Shown: positions 1 to 11,552 of the stretch, one piece after another
Numbering within the stretch: position 1 is the stretch's first letter
How the letters are laid out: every line of letters begins with the position of its first letter
NCBI RefSeq assembly: GCF_036785885.1
Contig: NC_092323.1
Location: forward strand, 25,366,501 to 25,430,500
Direction of reading: 5' to 3'
Source of the DNA: Coffea arabica
Taxonomy: Eukaryota; Streptophyta; Magnoliopsida; Gentianales; Rubiaceae
DNA: 64,000 bases
The notes under the pieces: model-generated
Databases searched by the model: none
Told to the model about the DNA's origin: nothing
What the model saw: the letters and a program-made list of their open reading frames with translations, nothing else
Translations under genes and position numbers: made by a program

Positions 1-2602
1 AGTGATGCTTAAACTTCCTCCTATACTTAATGATGTGTAATTTGTGCCTAATGGGAGCTAAAGTGATGGATTATGTGATTTATTTCTTGGTTTGTGATGA
101 ATTGATGAAGTTTTTAATTTATTGGTGAATTTTCTGGTTTACTATGATCATGATGGTGTGACTATCTATGATGATTGGAAATGATGTGTAATAACTCTAG
201 TAGGTGTAAATGATTGATAATTGCAAGCAATTTTTGGTTTGGAAGAAAATTTGGAAAATTAGGGTTCTTGGTTCTTCATTCTGTCCGAAATTTTTGGTCC
301 TAGATAGAGGCCGAATTGGCCTTTGCTTAAAACATGAAAGTTGTAGGTATTGATGTGTTTGAGGTGCTTGTAAAATTTCAGGTCATTTGGATTAGTGTAG
401 AGTGAGAAATGTCGATTTTACTGTTGTTGTTCTGGGTTCATCAGGATGTTAGAACTGCGTCTGAAATGGATTGTTTTGACTGGAATTGTTTTGGATTTGG
501 GTGTTGAGGTCTTCTGATTAAATGTAACTTAATGTCTTAGCTACCATATGCCTTTGGAATTTCTGCATTTGGACCTGTTTAGACTGAGTTGTACTGATTA
601 CAGCATAGTGTAATTTGTAAACCTGCAATCACGGTTCTGGTTTGTTATTTGGCATATTTGACTTAGTTGTGCTGGGATTTGGACTGAGTGGCCTTCTTCA
701 ACATTGTAGCCCCTTAAGTTCTAAATCTTTCTGTAAAGTTTTAGGTCAAACGGAGTAGTGTATTATGAGTTATAGACAGAACACTCAGGCCTGTTTTTAG
801 ACATTAGTTTGGGTACGTTTGGAATTTCAGCTTCTGACCGTGGGGTTTTTGTTTTGATTCCGTACGATCTGGGTGTCAACCCCTTCATAATAAATGTAGA
901 TCTTGGTCTCAGCTTCGAAACGGTATAAAGTGCGTTAAAATCCGAGTTCCGTAGCTTCCGTTATGACCAAAACAAGATTGATCGTCAGAACTGCCTTGTA
1001 TCTGGACAGTTCTGACGGGTACTTTGGCACTCAATTTTCGTTCTGTTCTGAGTGGATTCAGGTCTTGGCCAAAACATCAAAGTTTTAGCCTTATGTCTCA
1101 GATTTCTAATGCCTTTGGAATTTCCTGATTTGGACTTGTGAGCTAGAAGTTATGGTCTAGTAACCAGACCTTGTCTGTCATTCAAAATACGAACTTCTGG
1201 TACCGTTTTCCATGATTTCGACTTGTTTTGAGTCGGATCTAGTTTAAAGTGTCTTCATGAGAATTGTAGGCCTTTCTCATAGCTTCGAAACGGTGTCTCG
1301 CTCACCTTGATCTGATATGTCTAGCCTAACTTTTGATCAAGACGGTTTGAGATGGCCGATTTGGCCGTTTCCATTTGCCGTTCCGCGCGAGTGCGTGCGC
1401 CCTTTTGCCGATTCAGCACTTACGTGTGCCGATTTTTGCCGTTTTGCTTGTTTTGGATCTGTTTGTAGCCGTTAGTGATATAATGTGATAAAATCTTCTA
1501 TTTCAGACAGTGGTGAGCTAGGCGGAGCCGGTGGGGCCCACTACTAGCGAACACGCGAAGCGATTTTCTTTAGTACTACTTTTGGTATTTTGAGTAAGTA
1601 TTCAGGCCGCTCTTACGTGTTAGTTGCTTATGTGTTTCGATATACATGAAAAGGGTATCTAGGCGAGGGTGTACTTTATCGCACTCGACCTAAACCCGAA
1701 TTTGTGCACATATTTGTACATGACATATGTATGTGACTCATTTTGGAACTCAACCCCTTGAGCTTGTGGCTCGGGGTGACTTTTGAATAATTTTGTGACG
1801 TTTGTGAGTTTGGGGCCCGATCTCGTGACCTAGATGGACTATTCGAGCCGGTTAGGGCTTGGTCGAAGTCAGTCCAACTTAGTCTGAGGTCACCAAGTTT
1901 GTGAATCCGGTTCACCGAGACTGTGGACCAAGTTTGTGACCCGAGCTTGTGACTCAAGCTCAAGTTTGTGATTTCGTTCGCCCGGACAAGTTTGTGAGGT
2001 GACTGGCCAGTGAGGGTGATAAGGTGTCGGTGGGTGTACAAGTGAAGTTCTACGGACCATTAGTTGAGGTCGACGGAGTGTCGGCAGGAGATCATACATG
2101 GCACATGAATTGGCTTTGGAGCCACATGTATCCTTATTATGTGATGTTACTTTTCTGCTTTTGCTTTACTCCTACTGTGTAAATGTGGTTACGTGAAATT
2201 TACGTTTTACCCTGTTTACTTACTAAGCTTCTAGCTTACCCCGTTTCCTTTGTTTTCCTTAGCAGGGGACGACGCGGGGAACTTTGGGACTCTGCTGTTA
2301 GTATAGTTAGGTCTCGTTTGTAATAGTTGGACAGTTAGGATGTTTGTTCTAGTTTTGGTGGTTTGTATAAGGACTCTCCTTAGGGTCTACCTTCTACTGG
2401 TTGTTGTTATAGTATATTAGAGAGGTTTGACTTGATGCTTTTGAAGATGTAAATAGAAATTTTGTGGTTGTATATATTATGAATTGTGTTCTTGTGGTTT
2501 AATATAGTTTTATTAGCTTTAAGTTTTGAGTCCTGGCGCGAGTTAGGCAGGCGGCCCGCCGATACCCTTGGGTTCGCCCTTGGGAGAAGTGGGGTCGTCA
2601 CA
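1..2602 (-). mobile_element. Long LTR, copy A (partial, runs off the left edge)
   Basis: The block ends at 2602 with the reverse complement of the TGTGACGACCCC terminus that starts the LTR at 5230. The last 70 bases match that copy with only about two differences by eye. Similarity continues through the 1.3-2.1 kb part, so this is the same LTR family in opposite orientation. Its other end lies outside the window, so it may be a solo LTR or one LTR of a complete element to the left. It contains degenerate internal repeats of the type 'gcttcgaaacggt' and 'aaatttcaggtca'. No coding capacity is visible; the short reverse-strand ORFs here are chance. LTRs of 3 kb or more starting TGTGACG are common in plant Ty3/gypsy elements of the Del/Tekay type; that lineage is inferred, not shown. 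Confidence 0.8.
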
Positions 2603-2639
2603 CCTCACTTCATTCTGTTTCATTTCCTTTGATTCTTAT

Positions 2640-3797
2640 TAATCTTTCTCCCTTGTGCAGTGACAAGAGTCTCGGATCTGATCGTCTCAGGAGCTGTCTC
2701 GGTGGCCAAACGACCACAAAAACGCAAGGCCCCTGTTCAGACCTCCGGGGCTCAAAAGAAAAAGAGCGCTCCTGTCACTTCGACCCCAACCCCATTGAAC
2801 ACCATTCCAGAGAATACCTCCAGGACCTCGGCCATTTCGGAGGGGGTGGCCACTCATGGTGTGACCGTCGTCGCTCCGCCTCCTCTGGGCCGAAGCAGAT
2901 CCAAGCCCCAGAGGGGTCCGTCACGGGGTCTTCCCTCTGGAATCGACACTTCGTCCAGCCCGTGCCTGAAGGGGAGGACAAGAGACATATCGGTTGGCGC
3001 TGGTGCCCAGAGTGGGATGTCTCCGTCAATGACAGATGCAGAGATCCCCGAGTTGCCCATCACCTCCTTATCCACTCCAGTCTGCCCTGAGATCGCTCCT
3101 TCGCCAAGAAACTTACCGCAAAAGTGCTAATGCAGAGCACTTCGGTGGCGTGGGCTTCTACTTCTGCTTTTTTGTCCGAACTCATGCAAAGGTATACCAA
3201 CAGGATGAAGAACCAGCCTCCAACCGAGCTTATGGACAAGGTATCTCGGCTCGAGAAGGAACTTGAAGTCGCCGCAGAAGAAAAAGCACAACTCCAAAAG
3301 CAGCACGACACCGCGGTAGCTGAGGTGGAGCACTTCAAGGCCACCATGAACTCCCTAGAGACTACTCTGGACGAAGAGAAGAAACGGCTGTCCAAGGAAG
3401 AGCGGTCTTCTCAGGAAGCCATAGAAAAGGCCGGCAGTTCGGCAGTCGAGGCTTCCGCTCTTCCGAGACCTTCAAAAGTGACCTCGTCGAGCTAACGCTG
3501 GCGAACTTTATCTTCGGCTATACGTCAGCCGTTCAGGACGCCGCTTCCTTCCTTACTCCAGAGGATTTGGACGTGTTGAAAAACAAGCCTAATTTTAATG
3601 ATGATGCCAAAGAACTATGCGTTCGCATAGCCGAGGGTATCCAGTCTGGAAGAAACCTTGCTGAAGTTAGAGAGGAGTTCAACCGTGAGATGGAGGACTT
3701 CGAACAGGTGCCAAGTGACGGGCTTGGTGGGGGCACTGAAGGAGGCGAGTCTGGTGGTGACAAGGCAAAAGGTTCGGCCAGGGCGAGGGGATCGTAG
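2640..3797 (+). pseudogene. Antisense extra ORF of the Tat element (degenerate)
   Basis: The coding-like sequence runs opposite to pol. A splice-acceptor-like 'cttgtgcag' ends at 2660, so upstream exons were probably lost where LTR copy A inserted. Three reading frames must be joined: a basic, Ser/Pro-rich segment (2660 to about 3120), a coiled-coil segment rich in Glu/Lys/Leu (about 3124-3450, starting near MLMQSTSVAWAS), and a C-terminal segment (about 3450-3797) ending in a Gly-rich tail and TAG. At least two frameshifts make it non-functional. Some Tat retrotransposons carry an unrelated gene on the antisense strand between pol and the 3' LTR, and position and orientation fit that. I do not recognise a catalytic domain. 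Confidence 0.6.
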
Positions 3798-4037
3798 AAA
3801 GTTTAGACTGTACCTTAATTTTTTGTCTACTCCACCGAGGCTAAGCTTTTAGGAAAGTTTCGAGACCTCAGTTTTTCACACTTGTAATTTCTTTCCTGAC
3901 AATCTATAAGAATTGTCTTTTTGTTCCATTCGTGTCTTATATCTTGTCCCCTTCTTTTCTTTAATAACACCTCAGTGGTACTTAAGAAAATAATGAAATA
4001 ACAACGAATTATAAAAGGACAATAAAATATGAATTTA
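3798..4037. other. Convergent spacer between antisense ORF and pol
   Basis: AT-rich DNA between the stop of the forward ORF and the end of the reverse-strand integrase. No gene is visible; it would contain the 3' ends of both transcripts. Confidence 0.5.
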
Positions 4038-5229
4038 AGGGTAATACAACTTAAGGTTCTCGGCGTGCCAAATTCGGGGTACAAGAGTACCATCTCGGTA
4101 AGCCAATTTACAATATCCGTTCTGACTAGCTTGAACTACACGATATAGGCCCTCCCACTTCGGAGTTAACTTGCCGAGAGGTTCAGATCGGCTAACCGAG
4201 TTCTTCCTCAAAACGAGGTCACCCGAACTGAACCGCAGATGTTTTACACGAGCGTTGTAGTAGCTAACAAGGATATTTTTATACAGAGCCACGCGGGCTG
4301 CCACGGCATCCCTTTTTTCTTCAGCAAGATCAAGATCTGTTCTCCTCTCTTCATCGTTCACCTCGGCAGTGAAGGCTGCCATTCGAGGGTTTGGAGGAAT
4401 TCAGCAGGGACCACCGCCTCGGAATCGTACGTCAGAGAGAAAGGAGTTTCCTGTGTAGCGGATCTCGGCGTGGTTTGGTAAGACCACAAGATATTGGGGA
4501 GTTCGTCTACCCAAGAAGAGCCGAAATGATGTAATCGAGTTTTGATGCCATGGAGTAGCGTCCGATTGAAATTCTCGGCCTACCCATTAGCTTGAGGATG
4601 TCTCACCGAAGTGAAGTGTTGTTTGATGTCCAAGTTCTCACACCACTCCTTGAATGGGTTGTCCGCGAACTGTCTCCCATTATCTGAGATGATGACTCAA
4701 GATAAACCGAAGCGAAACACTACACTCTTCCAAAAAAATTTCTGGACGGCGAGACCGGTTATGTTTCACAGGGGTTCGGCTTCAACCCACTTAGTAAAAT
4801 AATTAACGGCCACTACCATATATGTGTAATTACCCACGGCCCGAGGGAAGGGTCCGATGATGTCTGTCCCCCATTGTTTAAAAGGCCAAGGCGAAGTGAT
4901 AGGGACCATGAGATTAGTTGGCTGATGGTGCTCTGGGGTATGGAGCTGACAGGATGGGCAACAAAGGACCAACAATTGGGCGTCTCGCCGGAGAGTTGGC
5001 AAAAAATATCCGAGAAGCAAAGTCTTCTTGACCAACATCAGATAGCCGACGTGAGCACCACAGAGTCTCTCATGTATATCTCGTAGAATTCTCTCTCCGT
5101 CTTCGGCCGTGATGCACCGTAGCCAGGGGCCGAGGTAAGATCTCTTATACAGAATATTGTTGCGGAGAGCGTACCGAGGTGCTTTGCGCTGAAGTTTTCT
5201 GGCTTCGGCTCGGTCCTCTAGGAGCTCCC
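4038..5229 (-). pseudogene. Ty3/gypsy integrase, broken
   Basis: Read on the reverse strand from 5229. The N-terminus (ELLEDRAEARK, then RYALRNNILYKRS) leads into an HHCC zinc-binding region (HERLCGAHVG, then CCPSCQLH). The rve core follows, with its catalytic residues visible: Asp in GTDIIGPFP (about 4880), Asp in ISDNGRQF (about 4690) and Glu in HPQANG-x-AEN (about 4580). The C-terminus has the usual gypsy signature GDLVLRK and PKWEGLYRV and ends near 4038. Premature stops lie after KWVEAEPL, in the second catalytic region and at the QANG site, with several frameshifts. The solo LTR cuts it from the RNase H at 5229/8562. It is non-functional. Confidence 0.85.
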
Positions 5230-8200
5230 TGTGACGACCCCACTTCTCCCAAGGGCGAACCCAAAGGTATCGGCGGGCCGCCTGCCTAGCTCGCGCCAGG
5301 ACTCAAAACTTAAAGCAACGAAAGCTAGCGAAATCCAAAAGAGTACTATACATATATATGCAATCCCAAAAGAGTTATAAGTACATTCCCCAAAAGTACC
5401 TGCTCAAACTATCACATCCGTATAAGTACAACCAAAACCAAAAGGGAGACCCTAAGAAGGGTCCTTATACAAACCACCACAATAAAAACAAACATCCTAA
5501 TTGTCCGCTATTACAAGCAAGTCTAACTATACTATACTAGTGTAAGTGCCCAAACGTACCCGCGTCGGCCCCTGCTAAGGAAAACAAAAGGAATAGGGTA
5601 AGCTAAAAGCTTAGTAAGTAAACAGGGGCAAAAGCGTAAATTTCACGTAACATCAATTACACAGTAAGAGTAAAGCAAAAGCAGAAAAGTAACATCACAT
5701 AATAAGGATACGGGTGGCTCCAAAGCCAAGTCATTTGCCATGCGTGATCTCCTGTCGACACTCCGTCGACCATAAATAAGGTCCGTAGAACTTCACTTGT
5801 ACACCCACCGACACCTTATCACCCTCACTGGCCAGTCACCTAACAAACTTGCCCAGGCGAACGAAATCACAAACTTGAGCTTGAGTCGCAAGCTCGGGTC
5901 ACAAACTTGGTGACCTCAATCCAAGTTGGACTGACTTCGACCAAGCCCTAACCGGCTCGAATAGTCCATCTAGGTATTGAGTTCAACCACAAACTCACAA
6001 AATTCACAAAAGTATTCAAAAGTCACCCCGAGCCACAAGCTCAAGGGTTTTTGTTCCAAAATTTCTCACATACATATGTCATGTACAAATTGGTGCGTAA
6101 ATTAGGGTCTAGATCGAGTGCGATTAAGTACACCCTCGCCTAGGTACCCTTTTTACACATAACGAAACACATAAACAACTAACACATAAGAGCGGCCTGA
6201 ATACTTACTCAAAATATCAAAAGTAGTATAAAGGCGGAATTCACTTTGTGTGTTGGCTAGTAGTGGGCCCCACCGGCACCGCCTAGCTCACCACTGTCTG
6301 AAATCGAAGATTATGTCACAATATATCACAAACGGCAACTAACGTACTTGAAATAAGCCAAACGGCAAAATTGGCACGCGCAAGTGCGGAAACGGCAAAA
6401 CGGCCGCACACGTCCGCGCAGAACGGCAAACGGAAATGGCCAAATCGGCCATCTCAAACCGTTTTGGTCAAAATTAGGCTAGGAATATCGGATCAAGGTA
6501 CATGAGGTACCGTTACGAAGCTAAGAGGAAGGGCTACAATGTTCATGAAGACATCGCAACCCAGATCTCAATGGGTATAGGTGAAAATTGCGTGAAACAG
6601 TTCCAGCTGTTTCATTGCGAGTTACCAAACAGGCCCTGTTTACAAGGCCGTAACTCACGGCTCAGAAATCGAAATTAAGAAATTCCAAAGGCGTTGGAAA
6701 GCTGAGACATAAGGCTAAAACTTTGATGTTTTGGCCAAGACTTGAATCCATTCAGAACAGAACGAAAATCGAGTGCCAAAGTACCCGTCAGAACTGTCCA
6801 AAAACCGGGCAGTTCTGACGAGCGATATTGTTTTGATCATAACCGGAGCTACGGAACTCTATTTTCGACGTACTTTATACCGTTTCGAAGCTGAGATCAA
6901 GATCTAAACTTCTTATGAAGGAGTCGGCACCCAGATCGAACTCTATAAAAATCGAAAAGTCATGGGCAGAAACAAAATCAGAAAACGCGTAGAACCAGAG
7001 GGTCAAAACAGGCTTGAGCATTTCGTCGATAACTCAGGCTACGCTAATCCGATTGACCTGAAATTTTGCAGGTATACTCAGGACTCAAGGGGCTACGACT
7101 TTCATGTTTTATGAAACTTCTGAATCAGCACGGAACATTAAGAAAAATGGAGCTCAAGTTCAGGTTCTGGGTTGCCCTGTTTACCCATTTTGCCGGTTTC
7201 AAATGTCGCAAACATACGGTTCGTTTTCATGGTTCTTATGCAGGTTTTTCAACCACTTTTGTACCAAATAAACACACATATACTAACATCTAAATGGCCT
7301 ACAAATGGTCCGAAATTCCCCTCCCAAGTCAATACCAAATTTAACAATCATCAACCACAATCCCTAACCAAATTTCATTTGCACCAATGAACTTAATCCA
7401 ACCTCTCACTAACCAAACTCTATCTCACTAACCATAAGCTAAGCTAAATTAGCCTAATGGAGTTTAGGGTTTCTTAACCCAAATCAGCTTTTTGCAAGTA
7501 ACCAACCAAATCAAGTGAGGCAATTCATCAAACATAACCACTACAAGTCCATTTCTCAACTAAAACAAGTAAGGAAAGCATTAGCAAGAAACCCAAATTC
7601 TTTCCTCTTCTTGGCCGAATTTTCAGCAACCAAATAACACTAAAATTAACCAAAGTACTCCATAAAAACATGTGATAGGCATAAGAGGTACCACAATCAA
7701 GCACAACTAGGGTCCTATGCCAAAATAACCACTAGTTCATCAAACAATAATCAACTTAAGTCTTCAAATAGACTTTCTTACCTTTGATTCAAGCTTTGTA
7801 GATGATCACCCACAACAATCAAGTGCTCAAGTTGTTTCTCCAAGATCCAAACTCAAGATTGAAGAGCAAAAATGATGCACCAAAGCAAGCTTTCCTTTTC
7901 TTTTTTCTTTCTCTTCTCACGGCTCTCACTCTCTCTTATTCTCTTAGTTTTTGTTTTGTTTTATTTCTCTTGTCTCTCTTATAGTTGTAAGACAACATAT
8001 TAGTCAAAGCTTTGGAAGATATTTCTTATGGCTAGCCAATCACATAAATGCTTTATTTGTTGTTTTCACCCTTGCACTTCAACTTTCTCTTTCATATACA
8101 TTTTCCCTCAAACATTTGATAACCTTTCAATTTACTCCATAAGTCATAACTTAATCTAATCTAAAACATATAATCACGCTTAATTATTTCACTAATCACT

Positions 8201-8561
8201 TTCTCATCTTAGTCACTTACACTTAAGCATACTTTATCCCACATAAAAGTAGTTAAACAATAACTTTTTGTCAAGGACAAAATTAGGTTTAAACCCACTT
8301 AAAACTTCTAATAAATCATAACATTAGGAATTTTGCTCACTTAGGGTTTCTAACCTTCTTAAAATTAATTAACCTATACCAAATGGATTAAATCCTATAC
8401 CTTCCCACACTAGTGGGTCCCACATCCGATATACGTTCTTAATTTCTCAAAAACTAACCAATACTAGAAAAATCATCTAAGAACTATATTTACTCATAAA
8501 TTAGGGTTTTCTTCTTAGCCCTAACCCTAATATCAACTTATGAACGGTCTGGGTCCTCACA
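5230..8561. mobile_element. Solo long LTR, copy B, with 5-bp TSD
   Basis: The block starts TGTGACGACCC and ends GGGTCCTCACA, near-perfect inverted termini of TG...CA type. It is flanked by the direct repeat CTCCC (5225-5229 and 8562-8566). Removing it rejoins the RNase H side and the integrase side of the Tat pol. The length of 3332 bp with one LTR only means a solo LTR left by recombination. It is inverted relative to copy A (1-2602) and co-oriented with copy C (61297 onward). The interior has repeated 'aacggcaaa' words and no open coding region; ORFs such as 7066-7390 look like chance. Confidence 0.88.
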
Positions 8562-8566
8562 CTCCC

Positions 8567-10235
8567 CCTGACCTAGGAACCGGATCAATGGACCCATCCA
8601 GGTATCTCCCGGATAAACAGCGTACACCATTCCTTCGAGATAGCCAGGTTCAGTCAAGATCTCGACCAAGACTGTCTTATTCAAAGTTGAAAAAGAAGTG
8701 GAAGCCAGGCGAGACCGCTCGGCTTGTTTGTTCTGTGACTGGGGTATTCTTTGGATTTCAAAAGACTCGAAATATGCAATGGGTTGGTGGATTTTAGAGA
8801 GGTAGCATTACATCACCTCCTCTCTGGCTTCATACTCACCCAGTATTTGACAAAGAACGAGTTAGGAGTCACTGTTCACCAATATATGCCGAGCATCTAG
8901 CTTCCGTGCTAGCTGTAATCTGGCGATGACTACTTCGTACTCGGTTTCATTGTTGGAGGTGACAAAGTCGAACCGAAGGGTATATGAACACAGCTCCCTT
9001 GCGGGTCTTCGAGGAGCAAACCTGCTCCACTACCCTCGCTATTAGATGAGCCGTCTACATGTAAGATCCATTGCCGAGGCTCAACGGAATCCGAAGTCAC
9101 ATCTTTTTTTTCACCAAAAGTGAACTCGGCTAAGAAGTCCGCGAGAACCTGTGCTTTGATAGCTTTCCGAGACTCGTAAGATAGGTCATACTCCCCTAAC
9201 TGAACGGCCCACTTGGTAAGTCGTCCGGATGCTTTAGGGCGCGATAAAATCTGCCGAAGAGGCTAATCCGTCCTCAGGCACACGTGATGAGCTAGAAAAT
9301 AAGGTTTCAACCTGCGTGCCGCATGAATTAGGGCTAGCACAAGCTTCTCGGCTTGGGCATATCTGGTCTCGGATCCTCGAAGAACCCGACTAACATAATA
9401 AATAGGCATCTGTACACCCTTCTCTTGTATCAGTACAGCATTCACTGCTTCATCAGTGACGGACAAGCACAAGAACAACTTGTCCCCGGGCTGAGGTGAA
9501 GTGAGAGTAGGAGATGATGTAAGAACTGCTTCATTTGTTCAAAGGCCTGCTAGCATTCTTCTGTCCAGAAAAACTTATCAGCCTTTTTCAGGACTTTGAA
9601 AAATGGCAGTGCCTTAGATGCTAACTAGGACAAGAATCTGTTCAAGGCCGCCAATCGTCCGTAAGTCATTGCATATCTTGTGTACACCGAGGTGAAGACA
9701 TCTCCTGAATTGCCTTTATCTTGTCAGGATTTACTTCTATGCTCCGGCGTGACATGAGGTACCCCAAGAATTTTCCCGAGATTACTCCGAATACGCACTT
9801 CTTAGGGTTTAGCATCATTCGCGTGTCACGGAGGACTCCAAGGACCTCTCTTACGTCGAATAGGAAAGCTGAGGTCTCCTTGCTCTTTAAAAGAATATCA
9901 TCAACATACGTCTCGACATTTCAGCCAATCTGAGATTTGAAAACCTGGTTGATCAACTTCTGATATGTTGCTCCGGCATTCTTCAGGCCGAAAGGCATGG
10001 TTGTGTAACAGTAGACTCCTTGATCTGCGAAGAAAGCCGTCTTCTCTTGGTTCTCTTCATTCATCCCTATATGGTGGCAACCTTTAAAGACATCCAGGAA
10101 GCAGAGGACCTCATACCCCATTGCCGAGTCCACCAAGGTGTCTATTTTCGGCAGTGGGTAATAATCTTTTGGACAGGCCTTATTCAGATCTGTAAAGTCC
10201 ACACACATTTTTCACCCTCCGGCATATTTTGTCAG
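8567..10235 (-). pseudogene. Ty3/gypsy reverse transcriptase, RNase H and archaeal-type RNase H
   Basis: Reverse-strand translation from 10208 gives the gypsy RT block with VDFTDLNKACPKDYYPLPKID, the TTMPFGLKNAGATYQ motif, and the catalytic TYVDDIL at about 9910-9895. A first RNase H follows (DEAVNAVLIQ, YYVSRVL, then YAQAEKLVLALI, 9480-9263). After a tether comes WILHVDGSSNSEGSGAG at about 9070-9020, the start of a second, archaeal-type RNase H. Stops and frameshifts occur between all of these blocks. Dual RNase H is established for the Tat lineage. Transcripts, if any, could not give an intact enzyme. Confidence 0.85.
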
Positions 10236-10239
10236 GGTG

Positions 10240-10640
10240 AGATCAACTCTTCTTGGGTTTGGAATGTCTACACAAACGAGAGAATCAAAAACTTTCTCTA
10301 GCTAGCTACTCAAAACAAAGACGAAACATCACTCAAGATGGCTCGTGTCAGGTCTGTCCTGTAATAGGGGAAAAAACACAGCATATTTTGTGTTTTTGCC
10401 TTACTGCACCCTCTACTTGGCATCAATTAATGATTCCTAATTGTCCTTCCTTCGTAAAGGGATTTAATTCTCAACTTTGGCTGAAGACTAGTTGTTTAAA
10501 TAAGTCTCTTCCACCCTTCTTCAAACTTTCTTGGAGATCTGTTATGTCCTTTGACTGTTGGTTTCTATGAAACAATAGAACAAGAGGATATTTGAAGGTC
10601 AAAGCAACCCTCATTAATATATATAGTCTATGTGTGAATG
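10240..10640 (+). pseudogene. LINE ORF2 fragment with zf-RVT domain
   Basis: Forward translation shows WVWNVYTNERIKNFL, then the zinc-binding pattern CQVCPVIGEKTQHILCFC, then the W-x-x-W-x-x-R-like segment around 10545-10580, in which a TGA replaces an expected Trp. This is the zinc-binding (zf-RVT) tail found after reverse transcriptase in plant L1-type LINE ORF2 proteins. It is a short 5'- and 3'-truncated piece directly abutting the Tat remnant, with at least one stop and one frameshift. Confidence 0.7.
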
Positions 10641-10659
10641 CCATTCTCTTCAATTGAGT

Positions 10660-10840
10660 TCAATTGCTGAGGTGACGCGCTGCGATTGGTCGATTGGTGG
10701 CAGTCCTCCAATTGATTCCAATTTGATGAGTTGTCGTTCTCTGATTCGTCGATTAGTGGTAGTCCTCTCAATTGTTTATGAAAATGGTGATGTGGTGAGT
10801 TTTGATTGGATGGGAGGTGGTAGTCCTCTAATTGTATGTG
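10660..10840. repeat. Short tandem repeat, three units of about 61 bp
   Basis: Three diverged units each contain 'gattggtcgattggtgg' or a variant followed by 'agtcctcyaattg', at about 10682, 10742 and 10804. Confidence 0.6.
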
Positions 10841-10844
10841 GGAT

Positions 10845-11552
10845 TGTGTTAAAATTTGGCCTCTTTTTTTTTTAACAATAAATCATGTTAACAACAAATT
10901 GGGCTCTCTTTTTTTTTTGTTGTCCAACAAATCCTGTTTAGCTACCAAAATTTCGCAATTAATCGTTATTAATAATAATGTCATTTTTTTCACCTAACAA
11001 ATCGTGTTTAATTATCGATTTTTTGCTATTAATTGATTTTTTTGCCCAACAAATCATATTAACAAAATTTTTGGCTCCTTTTTTTGTTGTCCAACAAATC
11101 ATGTCTAATTACCAATTTTTTGTAATTAATTGTTAATAACTAATTAATAACATCATGTTTTTGGTCGCTCAACAAATCGTGTTTAATTAACAATTTTTTT
11201 GCAATTATTAGCAAAAAATTGACTTCTTTTTTGTGGTTGCCCAAAAAATCACATTTAATTATCAAATTTTTTTCAAATGTTATTAAAAAATGTCCTCGCT
11301 TATTTTGGATTGTCCAACAAATCACATTTAACTATCAATTTTTTTTTGCAATTACTTGTTAATTAATTAATTAATTAATAATTTCACTTTTTTATTGCCT
11401 AACAAATCATATTTAATTACCATTTTTTGCAATTAAAATACTTTTTTTTGGTTGCCAAATGAACCACATCTAATTACCAAACTTTTGCAATCAATTGTTG
11501 GATTTTTAGGCATGCAATTGCCTAACAAGTAATTTTAATTACCATTTCTTCT
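10845..11552. repeat. Degenerate AT-rich minisatellite, units about 45-85 bp
   Basis: The core 'ccaacaaatcatgtttaatt' followed by 'accaattttttgcaattaatt' recurs about ten times with drift (near 10925, 10996, 11048, 11092, 11171, 11243, 11315, 11399, 11459 and 11520). Spacing is irregular. No coding capacity. Confidence 0.75.

Larger units (their letters stand above)
2603..10235 (-). mobile_element. Tat-lineage Ty3/gypsy remnant, interrupted by a long solo LTR
   Basis: On the reverse strand the pol order is reverse transcriptase (about 10210-9500), RNase H (9480-9260), a second archaeal-type RNase H (about 9100-8870), then integrase (5229-4038). An opposite-strand extra ORF follows (2640-3797). 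A second RNase H and an antisense ORF downstream of integrase are known hallmarks of some Tat elements (Retand/Grande type). The element has no recognisable LTR left. Its right (5') side stops at about 10235, where a LINE fragment begins. Its left side is cut by LTR copy A at 2602. The solo LTR at 5230-8561 sits exactly between the second RNase H and the integrase. Confidence 0.8.

Noticed and set aside
1676..2041. Overlapping reverse ORFs in LTR copy A
   Set aside because: They lie in LTR sequence, are not conserved as open frames in copies B and C, and resemble no protein.
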